The notes under the pieces: model-generated
What the model was told of the DNA's origin: nothing
Databases searched by the model: none
The model's input: only the letters and a program-made list of their open reading frames with translations
Made by a program: the position numbers and the translations under genes
NCBI GenBank assembly: GCA_005765155.1
Contig: VCCP01000001.1
Location: 3,286,001 to 3,350,000, forward strand
Direction: 5' to 3'
Origin: Zelopaecilomyces penicillatus
Lineage: Eukaryota; Ascomycota; Sordariomycetes; Hypocreales; Pseudodiploosporaceae
Length of the DNA stretch: 64,000 nucleotides
In this document: positions 51,955-63,652 of the stretch, piece by piece
Layout: every line of letters starts with the position of its first letter
How positions within the stretch are numbered: the stretch's first letter is position 1

Positions 51955-54900
51955 GCAGTAAATATATTTATTAATTCAGGCTCTAAAGATAATATTATCT
52001 TAAAATCATTAGCTAAGAAATATAGAATTAAATATAATCTAATCAAGATTAAAATAATATCATTCTCTAGATAGATCATTTAAATAATTAAGGAAATAGA
52101 AGTTTAACTCTATATAGGAACTATTTAGATATTCACTTACTTATATATAGTATTAGATAAAGTTATAATACCCCTTATTCTAAGGATACTATTTATTAGA
52201 ATAGTTAAGCTATTATTTAATTATTCTTAAAAGAATAAAGACTTATATATATAGTATTAAATAGAATAAGTATAAGTAATTACTTCTATTATAGATATTA
52301 TTTATTAGGAATAAAATAAATCTAATTCCTTAGAAAATTAAATATTAATTATATTATTAAAGATATAATTAATAATAAGGAATTAATTAATCTAAAATAG
52401 CTCTTTAAGAATAATAAAGAAATATTAATAAAGCTTAACTCTAATAATAATAAAGTAATTATTAGGAGTACATTAATAGAGTCTATAAAGTAATATATTA
52501 AAGCTTTAAAAGCGATTAAGATTGAATTAGACTCTTTAAAGAAAAAGAAGAAATCTAAAAGAAAAGAAATATATTAATTATATAATCCCTTTAAGGTATA
52601 TATCTATACCTTATATAAGAAGAAGACTAATAAAATCAACCCTATTAATAATATTTCTTTAGATAAATCTATATCTAATAATAATCTATTTTAAAAAAAG
52701 AAGAAATAAAAAGAAATAAAGAAAAGAATTAATCCAGATATACCCTTTATTAAATATATTACCTTAAAGTTCTTTAATATACCCAAGGGATCCTAACTCT
52801 ATAGAGAATACCTTAAGAAAATCCTCTCTTAAACTAAGGATATATTAACCTAATAAAAGATTAATATTTTCCTAGAGATCCTTTATAATAAAGAATAAGC
52901 TTTATCTTAGTAATTTAAAGAAAATAGAATACTTAATCTATTAATTATATCTCTTTAAATTATTAAAGTAATTCTTTATTTAGCTTAATAGATATATTCT
53001 ATCCCTATTCTATAAGGATTAAAAGTAAAAGCTATAGAGTTATTAAAGATATACTTTAAGAATTATATATTAGAAGAGTCTTATACCTTTTATAAAAATT
53101 AATATTTCTTTATTAAGAAAAAAAATAAAGGGCTTTATTTAATTAATACTATTATAAAATATAATACTATTACTCTTAAAGATATATTTATCCCTCCTAG
53201 TATTGATTTCTTTAGTAAAGACTTCTTTATATATACTATACTCTTATTATTAGATTTCTTTTCTAGCTATAATTAAATCCTATTAGATAAAAAGAGTAAA
53301 GATCTTATTATATTTTCTTCTATTATTAATCTTTTAAGGATATATATACTCTTTTAAAGTATTATAAATTCTATAGCTTAATTTATAAGAATTATAATTT
53401 AAATACTATTTAATCTTATCCTAGATATCTATAAACCCTTTCTTAATAATATTATTATATATAAGCTATAATCTATTTATAATAATAAAGAGATTCTTTT
53501 TAGGGTATAGAAATATATATTTAAGTATTTATAGAATTTTAATAATAAAGTCCTTCTTAATATTAAGCTCTTTAGATATATAATATTAAAAGGGAAATTA
53601 AGATATTATTAAAATATAACTATTATTATTAGATTCCTTTATAAAATATCTAAAAAAAAATCAATTAAAGAGAAGATTATTAAGATCCTAGAATAGCTTA
53701 TCTATTATAATATAATAGATATTAAGGCCTTTCTTAGACTTATTAATTACTATTAAATTTAGATATATAACTTTACTATTATTACTCTCTCTCTTATTAC
53801 CCTATTATAAAAGAAAGCCCTTTAAGAATAAAGAGAATTATAATTAAAAATAATAATTAAGCTTAGGGATATAATAATAACTACCCCTATTCTAATATTA
53901 TTTAATCTCTTTAAGGAAGGTAAAGAAATTATACTTATAATAGATATTAGCCTTAAAGGATAAGAAATAGTTTTAATATAAGTCCTAGATAGATAATAAT
54001 ACTTAATTAGATTTAAAAGTGATTATTAAAATAAGGCTAAATATAACTATAATATAATAAAGTAAGAGTATAAGGCTATTCTCTTTATACTCTAAAGGCT
54101 TAAAGGATATATCTATAGTATATAATTTACTTTAGAGATAGATATATATATCCTTATATACTAGCTTAATAGTATTATTTATAATATATTAGGTAATCTT
54201 ATTATCTATTAGATTAGCTATATTATATTATTTGATTTTATTATTAAATATATTCCTAGGAAAAATAATAATATAATAGATAGACTTTCTTAGAAAGGAT
54301 TAGGGTTATCTAATTAAATAAATATTAAAATCAATAAGGATTTAAAGGATATAATCAATATATATCTTAGGTTAATATAATTAAATATACTAGAATCTAA
54401 ATATTCTATAAAATCCTAATAGATTATTAGATTTCTATATTTACTAAAGAGATTATTTAATCTTAATAGAGTATAATTCAGAATACTATATTAGAAAGCT
54501 TAAAGATTCTTTATTAAAGATAAGAAACTTTAGTTAAAGCTAATTTATAAAAGAAATCATTCTATATTAATTATTAATAACTTATCTATCTATAAGAAAT
54601 TAATAGTAAGCTATTATATAGCCTAAGGGTATAAAGATAAAGTGATTATCTTTAAAACTCTCTTTAATAGATATTATTAAAGAAAGATATAGAATAATAT
54701 TTCCTTAATTATAGCTTACTATCTTAAGTATTAAAAGTTTATATTATAATAAGGCAAAGAATTAATAATTCTAATATTACTTAAGTAGCTAATATTAAAA
54801 ATATACTTTAATTTATAATATATACTATCTAATTATAGTATAAATTTTCTTATAGAAGCTTACTATAACTTGATTAGATAGATAGAAGTTTAACTAATAT

Positions 54901-55700
54901 AATAGATTAATTTAAGGGCTATAATTAGATTTATTATAATCTTAATATAGTAATATAAACTTATACTTTATATAATTATTAATAATAGATCTAAAATAAA
55001 AGGGCTTCTTCCTTAAATACTATTTAATTAAGGTATAAAATATATTCAAATATCTAGATATAATCCTATAGCTAATTCTATAATTAAAGTTAATTATTAG
55101 AGCCTTATATCTATAATAGTAAAGATATTAGAAGGGGACTTTAAATAGATAAGATACCTTAAAATAGCTATTCTTATAGATATAATTATAATTAAATCAT
55201 CCTATAGCTTCTTTACCTTTTATCTTATATATAGGTATAATCCTATCTTATTATTTAAAGTTGAATTTTTAATATAAAGGCTTATTAATTAGGATATTAT
55301 TATTAATACTAAGGACTTATTTAAGTCTTATATCTAAATACTAAAAAGAAGATTAAAAGATATAATAAAGGCTAAAGAAAAGATAATTAACTTTAGAAAG
55401 AAGCTAGTAATAAGAATAAATACTACTAATAAATATATACTTTAATTAGAATATAATCAATTAATATTAAATAATCTAATACTTATATATAATATACTTA
55501 AGAAGTAAAATAAATCCTATATAATAAAGATAATAATATATTAATATAGTCTATATTAGATTGCTTTATAAGCAGATATTATTAAAGTATATATACTTTA
55601 TATAATAAATAGGATTCTCTTAAATAAGACCTATTCTAAAAACTATTTAAAGAAGTTTATTAAAGATAAGTATAGCTAATAGATATCTAATACTAATATA
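51955..55700 (+). pseudogene. Element D pol remnant (protease, RT, RNase H, integrase)
   Basis: The protease is clear near 51,960-52,060: FINSGSKDNIILKSLAKKY, the DSGS box with Asp changed to Asn. Reverse transcriptase at about 53,040-53,760 shows the segments SYN-ILLDKKSKDLIIFSS and DIKAFLRLINYYQIQIYNFT, which match the RT/RNase H connection of gypsy elements. RNase H-like FKSDY and YKAILFILQRLKGYI lie near 54,020-54,130. The integrase, about 54,550-55,280, shows KGLLPQILFNQGIKYIQIS and NPIANSIIKVNYQSLI, corresponding to the D-G-x-E and N-x-x-E-R regions of gypsy integrases. Stops are RIP-type throughout. Confidence 0.78.
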
Positions 55701-55999
55701 TAGCTCTTTAGACCTAAAGATAAATAAGAACTATATAAGAAAAAGAGAGAGCTAGGATTACCAAACCCCCTTATATACTTTAACTTATCTATTAATCAAA
55801 TAATACCTTAAGACTCTAACTCTAATACTAATCTTAAAGAAGACTTTTTAGACTTATTATTAACTATTAAACCTTGATTTAAAGTTATAATCCCTAGCCT
55901 AATCTAATACTAGAAGAATATATATTAACTATATTTATTTTAGATATATATATAATTTCTTATATACTTAAACCAAGGATTTCCTAGTTTAAATTCTAT

Positions 56000-58900
56000 T
56001 TAAAAATCCTTAATAGAGAGGATCTTAATAATATTTCTTAAAAGGTATAATAAATTTCACTCTTTATATATAATATTCCACTACTAATATATAAACCAAT
56101 TATACTAAACCAATTATAATAGATAATTAATACTCTTAAACCTTAATTATAATAACCAAACTATTCTTATATTAATAATCAAATAATCCCTATTAACCTT
56201 ATTTCTTTATAACCTTTCCTTAATCTATATTAATCTGATTTTATTATACCCTTAAGTATAGGCTTACTCTTAAATCTACCCTATATCTATACTAATTAGA
56301 ACCAAATAAAACTTATACTTATATATCTAAAATCTTTCCTTTTATTCTAAAAAACTTATTAAATTCCTATTAAAAACAAGAGTTCTTATAAATTATTTTA
56401 ATACTATAATACTATCTTTCTTTAACTTTCCTATTTATATAAATCCTTTTCTTATTTTATTATATATATATTTTATAATACTATATTAAATTAATTATAC
56501 TTTTTTATTAATTTACTTTATTTTATAAAGATTAATTAATACCTTTAAAAAATAATTTATTTATTAATATTAAACTATCTAGATTATATAACTAATACTA
56601 TTATCTTAAAATTAATTTACCCTATCCCTTTTAAATCAAATCTATATCCTAATAATTAAAGAATTATTTAATCCTATCTATATCTATTAAATCCTATTAA
56701 GGTTTTCCTTTATTATCTTATTTATATCCTATTTTATTATATATCTAATCTTTAAAATTAATAGCTAATATTTCTATAGGCAGAGAGCAATAGATATATT
56801 TAAGAAATCTAGAATAACTGGTCCCTTTGATTCTTTAATTTAATCCTTCCCTAAGAAAATCACTTGCTTTCTCTTATCCTTTAACTTAGATTAATAGCTA
56901 TAAAATCCTCTCTACCTATAATCTATATGTCTATCCTATTTATAATTTAAATAGTATCTATTATATTTATCTAGGATTAAAATATATAAATAATATAGCT
57001 ATATAATATACTCCCTAATAGCTATAATAATAATTAAGAAGGATTATATATAATAGGAATATAGGATTAGATTAATAACCTTATAATAACTAATAAATAA
57101 AGAGTAGATCCTCTCTTTCTATTTTATTAAGGTATTAAAGAAATACCTATAAATATATCCTATTTTAGCTAATATAAATATAAAGCAAGATATTTAGGTT
57201 TTTATAATAGACTTTAATATAGGATATTCTTAAGTATTATAGAGATTATCTTCCTAAAAGTATTATTTAAGACTTTAACCCTTAGCTAGCTATATAAGAG
57301 TATTAAATATATCTTTTATAAACTTAATAATAAAGAATATCTTATAATAGAAAGGATAATTTATCTAGCCTATATTTATCCCCCTTAAAATCTATATTTT
57401 AAATATTATCTAAATCTAAAAATAAAAAAAAGGATTAGTATTAATTTATAAAGATTAAATAGTATTAAATCAGAAAAGCCTTATAACTTACTATTACTTT
57501 TATTATAAAAGATAATTTAATACTATTAAAGAACTTAATATAATTATTCTATAATAAGATAACTTTATAAGTAATTATACTATATAGAATAATTATATTT
57601 ATAATAGAATTAATATTAAAGAGCTAAGAATAAATATTATCCTAATCAGTTTCTATAATTAAATAATACTTATATTAAAAACCTAAAAAGAATAAGAGAT
57701 AGATTAATAATCTTAAAGTTAAGAAAGCTAAATTATAAGATAAAGAAGGAAAAGTTATAAAAGCTAGAAGATAGCCCTTCTAAAAAGCATATAAATAAAA
57801 ATATATATTACTTATTAGCTATAAATCATTATTAAATATAATAAAAAGCTATACTTTAAAGGAAGAGCTATCTATAATAAAAGGTATCTTTGATTAAATA
57901 ATTATATATAACTATAAAGAATTACTAATTCAAACCCTTATATACTTATAAAGCTCTCTCTTATAAAGAGATACCTTATATATATTACCCCCTTTTATCT
58001 CTATTATCTCTTCTAGTACCTATATTATCTTATTTTATTCCCTTAATCTCTATTATTATTTAATTATATCTCTATCTAACTCCTTACTAATATATAATAT
58101 TAAAATAATAAAGAACTTCTAGATTACTTATACCCTTCCTTTAAGCAAGTATTAAAAATATAAGCCTTACTATTATTATAAGAATAGTATAGCTTAAAGA
58201 AGATATAAATTTATTTTATAAATATATTAATAAATATATTATATTTATAATAAACCTAGGGTTTTTTAAGTAACCCTGCTTTATAGTCCCTTAATAAGAC
58301 TAGCCTAATCCATTATTAATCCTCCCTTAGAATTTCAATATAAATACCCTAGATTTAGTAATATATAGCCTTATCTCTATTATATAGCTATTTCCTTAAG
58401 GCCTATAAGGATAGAACTGGAGTGATTATCTAATCAAGCTCTATTAATTATTATATATATTAAAGAATAAAGATTAGATTATTAATTTTATATTATACTC
58501 TTTGCTCTAAATTATACTCTATAATATCTTTAATAATATATTTATAGCCTTTAAAGTGATATATATTTTTAAGTTAAAGGAATACTTCTATATATATATA
58601 GATCTCCTTAATATTTTATATAAGTTTAGATCCTATAATTATTTAATATTTAATATCTATAATTACTTTAATAGGCTAATTATCTTTTATAAGAATATAT
58701 TTAATAAATAATTCTTTATTAGATTTATTAATTATAAGAATATATATTAATATTTCTTTATTTAGGATTAATTTAAAGGCTAGCTTTATATCTTTAACTT
58801 ATAAATAGATAGATAAATATATTATATTAAAGAGTTTATATATCTATAAAGGTAAATGCTTTATAAGCTTAATCTCCTTTATAACTTTATATTTATTACT

Positions 58901-60615
58901 ATTCTATATATAAAACAAATATAAAATTAAGAGTATAATTATCTATCTTTTTTCTAGATCTATATTATTATTAAAGAATTAATTAGATTTTATCCTTATT
59001 TTAATTAAATTAAGAAAGATTTAAATAAGATTAAATAATCTTATAATAATATATTTTATTTACTCTTTAATAATCCCTTTTATTTATTATTAAGAGATTA
59101 ATATCTATTTAATGGTTTAAATCAGCATATATCTAATTATATACTTAAAGTAAGGAGTACTATATTATATCTTATTATTAATAAATTAAATATAGCTAAA
59201 TACTTATAGAGCTGTTACTATACTGCTCTATAGGATCTTAATAATTAAATAATCTATAATTAAGATATAAATAAAGCACTCTATTTTATTTACCTAGGAG
59301 ATATTATATTATTCTTAATTAATAGATATACCTTATCTATACTATATAATAACTCTAGAGTCTTTTATATATCTATAAGAGATAGCCTATTTATATTATT
59401 TATATAGACTATTATAATATTATTTATTTATTCTATTAAAATATAAAAACCTATACTCTTTAAAGCTATTATTAATTAATAATTAAATAATAAATTTAAG
59501 TATAATAAGATAATCAAGCCTAAAGTAATTAAGACTATTAATATAATTATTATTAAAGAAGCTAAATTGATTATAATTTAGCCTAATAATAATTAAGTAA
59601 TAATACCTTAATAATATTCTTTAAAAGCTAATAGGAATAGATTATTTATTATTTATTTAGTTTCTAAGCTTTTATTTAGGCTTAATTTATTTATATATAA
59701 TAATACTAAAGATACTTAAGGATTATCTAATTAAGATTTATTAAGCAAGGAATTAAAGTTAATATTAATATAATTTATATTATATTTAAACCCTTAGAAA
59801 TAGATTATCTTTAAGAAATAGATAGCTAAATCAACTTCTTTAAATACCCCTATAACCAACTTAAACAAGAATACTAATATTTTTAAGGATATTATTATAA
59901 CCCTAAAGTGATTTATTAATAGGAATCTAAGTAAAGTATCTTAATTAAATAATAGATATCTTTCTTATAAGTAGACTAATCCTCTTAATAGAGAAAAGGG
60001 AAATCTAGAAAAGAAATAAAGAAGCTAATAAAAGGAATTAAACCCTTAGCCCTTTCTATACTATATACTATTAATTTAATTTATAAGATATAAGAGAGAG
60101 ATTATTACTTAAATAGGTATTGGTTTACCTTTATAATATTTAAGAGTAATAGGGTATACTATAACTATTAAATTTACTAAGAAGATAGATAATATATTTC
60201 TTATTAAAAGGCCTATACTATATATTAAATACTCTAATAGTTATATTAATCTCTATTCTAATAGAATAGTTATAGAAGAAACCCTTTAATATATCAAAGA
60301 GATAATAAAAGCTTCCTTTAATAGGCTAATAACTTAAGCTATTTAATCTAATAGATTTAAATACTATACTATATAAATATAACTAATAATACCTTTATCT
60401 ATAGATTAAATAATAGAGTTAAATACTCTAAGGATATTAAGAGAGTTAAAAGAATTGAATATTAAAGGAATACTTAATTAAGAATAGATAAAATAAAAGA
60501 AATAAAGTATATATATATAGATATCTAAAGATTATATTTAAATATTATTACTTGATTAATTATAAATATTATTTAATTTAATAATAGGGTTATCTTTAAT
60601 ATTTACTAAAAGGGT
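56000..60615. other. Unassigned decayed sequence in the 3' part of element D
   Basis: AT-rich with no intact frame. A segment near 58,150-58,280 reads, with stops, as a Tyr-rich pattern (KPYYYYKNSIA, RRYKFIL, IYYIYNKPR). If the Tyr codons were Cys codons before RIP, this would be a zinc-binding knuckle, as found in retroelement gag proteins. It may be the gag of another element inserted in D. I could not find LTRs for it. Confidence 0.4.
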
Positions 60616-61013
60616 TTTAATAGCTAGATTAAATATACCCCTTTACTAGTTAATTAAGCTATAGCTATATAAGCTATACTTAGAGGGATTGAATTATATA
60701 AGTAGATAGGCTATACCTAGGCTATTTAAATAAATAGATATTATTGAATTCAAGTTTTTTTTTTTCCTTTTCTATCTAAGAATTTTCTAGTATATTTAAA
60801 AGACTAGCTATTAAAAAGCTATCTTCTTTATTTGATTAATTATAGGATAATCAATTAATCTCTTAAGTTCAATTCATTATATTACTACTTTATAGCTTTT
60901 CTTGCCTATTTAATCCTTATAGACTATACTGGCTATATAACTACCCTAAAATCACTCTATAGTTCTATAGGTAGTATTAGTATTATTATATATATTGTTT
61001 TCCCCTTATTAAA
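60616..61013 (+). repeat. Element D 3' LTR
   Basis: 398 bp, the same length as the 5' LTR, starting TTTAATAGCTAGATTAAATA and ending CCCTTATTAAA. A short purine run AAAAGGG sits just upstream. It is heavily RIP-mutated. Confidence 0.85.
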
Positions 61014-61017
61014 CTAC

Positions 61018-61690
61018 TATAACCTTAATAATAGAAGATATAGAATATCTATTACTAGAGAGAGGGAGTGGCTTAAATACTATATAGAGTTATTTATTAA
61101 TAATAGATAAAGCTAAAGACTTAGGAATAATAGAGAAAAAGATAGGGATACTATATACTATAAAAGAGGCTATAATAGTATTAGTATTAAAAAGTGATTT
61201 AGAATTACTAAAAGAATTATAGAGTTAAAAGTTAATAAAGAAGAAATAATAAGATAGAATCTAAAAAGGATTTATTAATAGGAAATAAAGGAAATACTTA
61301 AAGGAGAATCAGGATTAATTAATTTCCTAATCCTTTTATTATTTATCTTATCCCTCTCTTTATCTTTCTTATTATTAATATTATCCTTAAGGACTTAATT
61401 TATATAATCTTTATAAGAGTCTAAATCCTTATAATACTATTAAGCTTAGAAGTAATATAAAAAGAGAAGTAATTAATAATTAAAGAATATCTTAAGAGAA
61501 ATAGAGAGATAGATTATTATTAAAATCTATCTTTTTTATTTTATTAGATAAATTATTATTATTAGATCCTATAAAAGCAGAAGACTTAAGAGAGGGTTTC
61601 TTAGTCTTAATTAAAGCCTTAGGTAAAACCAGAGATTTAATAGCAGAGATTTTAGATATAATCAATACTAATATAGAGGAACCCTTTATA
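61018..61690. other. Gypsy-A interior between element D and the solo LTR
   Basis: AT-rich sequence with a few purine-rich stretches (GAGAGAGGGAGTGG near 61,060). On the - strand from about 61,690 to 61,492 it reads as a Lys/Ser-rich low-complexity peptide without stops. This could be a remnant of a gag-like protein, but I do not call it a gene. Confidence 0.45.
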
Positions 61691-61694
61691 ATAG

Positions 61695-62090
61695 TTTGAT
61701 GGCTGGGTTGAATACACCCCCTTGCTAGTTGACTAAGCCGTAGCTGTATAAGCTGCACTTAGGGGGATTGAACTGTATAAGTAGATAGGCCATACCCGGG
61801 CCATTTGAACGGGGAGACATCATCGAATTCAAGTTTTTTTTCCCCCTTCTACCCAAGAATTTTCCAATGCATTCAAAAGACTAGCTATTAAAAAGCTATC
61901 TTCTTTATCTGATCAGTTATAGGATGATCAATTAATCCCTTAAGTTCAATTCATCATATCGCCGCTTCGTGGCTTTTCTTGCCCATTCAATCCTTGTGGA
62001 CTACGCTGGCTACGCAACTACCCTAAAATCACCCTGCAGTTCTGTGGGTGGTGTTGGTGTTATTGTGTGTGTTGTTTTCCCCTTATCAAA
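61695..62090 (+). repeat. Solo LTR of the element-D family, copy 4, nearly unmutated
   Basis: 396 bp with a perfect 4-bp target duplication ATAG (61,691-61,694 and 62,091-62,094). Ends TTTGATGGCTGGG and CCCTTATCAAA. It keeps many C and G bases (CGCCGCTTCGTGGC, TGTGTGTGTTG) in the middle of strongly RIP-mutated DNA. Near its 5' end lies a hairpin: CCCCCT (61,717-61,722) pairs with AGGGGG (61,761-61,766) and encloses a smaller stem GTAGCT/AGCTGC. Confidence 0.88.
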
Positions 62091-62094
62091 ATAG

Positions 62095-62762
62095 CTTTCT
62101 TAATAGTAATTGCTATTAGATACTTAGTTTTATAATACTTATATTATAGCTATACTATTATTTCTTTATTAGCCTTTCTTTATTTCTTATTATTTATACT
62201 AGATCTAAAGATTCTTAATAATCTAATATTAAATAAAGCCCTAAGAGATAAGAAAGCCTATATTAGTAAAAAGCTATTATTATATAAGATTAGCTATAAA
62301 AAGATATAAAAAAGAAGATAATTAATCTATTACTTCTTAATAGATTAGAAAGATAAAATAGCCCTTTTATTATTAGATAAACTAGAAAAGTTAATATTAT
62401 AAACAAGGAAGAAGCTAAGAAGCTATTTATATATAATAAGTATATTTCTAATACTTTTATAAATCTAATATATTATCTAAATCCTTAGCCTTAGAGAGAT
62501 AATATTATATAAAGAAATCAGCTAGTAATAAGGCTTCTTTTAAAGGAGTTATAAGATAAAGGACTTCTTATAAAGTATAAAGAGCTTATATATAGAGATT
62601 TATAAAGAAGAAATAGAATCTATTAGAAGTTTTACTTTTAATTGATTATAGTTTCTTTATTAATAGCTAGGCTGATTAGCTGTTTATAGTTATATGGTTA
62701 TAGTAATAAAGCTGCTATTAGTTATTAGGGCTAAGGGTGGCCCTAAAGGAAGGGGGGTATAT
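62095..62762. other. 3' end of the Gypsy-A interior
   Basis: AT-rich until about 62,640, then richer in G towards the purine tract AAAGGAAGGGGGG (62,744-62,756) that should prime plus-strand synthesis next to the 3' LTR. No coding frame is intact. Confidence 0.6.
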
Positions 62763-62976
62763 TATCAGGACCCTAAAGGGGCCCTATAGAGAACCTATAT
62801 CATATGGGCTAGGAATATATATATCTATAGAGAGGGCCTTCTCCTTTAAGAAAAAGAAGAAGGCTAGAGATCAAGCTTCTAATTATCTGCTATCCATCTA
62901 CTTATATATAGTAAAATTGATATTATTCCTAACCTTCTTCACTCTCTTTATAACCTCCTAACCTCGGTCCTTAATA
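62763..62976 (+). repeat. Gypsy-A 3' LTR
   Basis: 214 bp, starting TATCAGGACCC and ending GGTCCTTAATA, so the two ends are near-perfect inverted repeats of each other. It is less RIP-mutated than the 5' LTR at 35,567. An open frame that covers it is an accident of its GC content. Confidence 0.9.
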
Positions 62977-63652
62977 TATAGCTTTCTTTAAGGTTAAAGG
63001 TTTAAAGGTACTATAAAAGCTATTAAAAGTATTTAAAAGATATATATTTAAGAATAAAATAAATTAAAAGTTAAGATTCTAGATTAGAAATTATTTAATA
63101 ATCTTTAAATTATTTTTCTTTATATAATCCTATATAAATTATAATACTAAATTAAAGATATATCTTTAATCTAGAGATTAATTTTTAAAATAGCTTTTAG
63201 GAATATTTTTATAATAATCCTATTAAATTAGGAATAGGATTTTTATTAATATATATTATTTATTTATCTATTAGATTTTTTAATATAAAATATTAAAAAA
63301 GATATAAAGGGCTTAATAAAAGGTTTTAAATTTTAAGATCTTAATTAAAAAGATTTAAAGATTTAAAAATAATATTAAATTTAATAATTAATTTAAATAT
63401 AGATTAATAGATATTATTAATTAACTGCTTATAAGTATAATAATCTAATCTAATAAATAATTTATTATTAAATATATTTATTATAGTAAAAGAGGCTTAA
63501 GAATCTATTAAAGTATTATAAGAATATATTATATATAAATTTTAGTATATAGGTTTTTATTAATACTCTCGATTACTTAAAGTTATATATTAGATAGACA
63601 GGGGGGTGTGGGGCTGGTATATAAATGGAGCCTTAAGGTGCCTGGGGAGATA
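62977..63652 (-). mobile_element. piggyBac-like transposon copy 2, outer fragment
   Basis: The complement matches copy 1 from 25,452 to about 26,125. It ends with the inverted repeat at about 63,617-63,652. The last 50 bp are hardly mutated (ACAGGGGGGTGTGGGGCTGG, GGTGCCTGGGGAGATA), whereas copy 1 reads TATAAG- and AT-rich forms at the same positions. This end therefore shows what the intact terminal repeat looked like. Confidence 0.87.

Larger units (their letters stand above)
48175..61013 (+). mobile_element. Element D, gypsy-type LTR retrotransposon (possibly itself nested)
   Basis: Two direct 398-bp repeats enclose 12 kb containing a gypsy-type pol on the + strand. The outer flanks are TTAC and CTAC, a 4-bp target duplication if one C became T by RIP. 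The inner flanks do not match, so the two repeats belong to one insertion and are not two independent ones. The size is large for a gypsy element, and the part from 56 to 60.6 kb may include another insertion. All genes are dead. Confidence 0.7.
35567..62976 (+). mobile_element. Gypsy-A, Ty3/gypsy LTR retrotransposon with nested insertions
   Basis: Bounded by two 214-bp LTRs and a perfect 5-bp target duplication TATAG (35,562-35,566 and 62,977-62,981). Internally it has been split by Copia-B, element D and a solo D LTR. Subtracting these leaves about 8.0 kb. The pol genes lie in the first part (37.2-40.6 kb). A purine tract AAAGGAAGGGGGG precedes the 3' LTR. All reading frames are broken by RIP-type stops. 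Confidence 0.85.

Noticed and set aside
61492..61758. 88-codon - strand frame spanning the edge of the solo LTR
   Set aside because: It starts inside the LTR of a later insertion, so it cannot be an original gene; only the low-complexity part outside could be a remnant.
62737..62961. 74-codon frame at 62.8 kb
   Set aside because: It is almost entirely the Gypsy-A 3' LTR, as shown by the copy at 35,567-35,780.
25452..63652. A centromere
   Set aside because: A large AT-rich transposon block would fit, but without chromatin data and with the block fully explained by nested elements there is no evidence for it.
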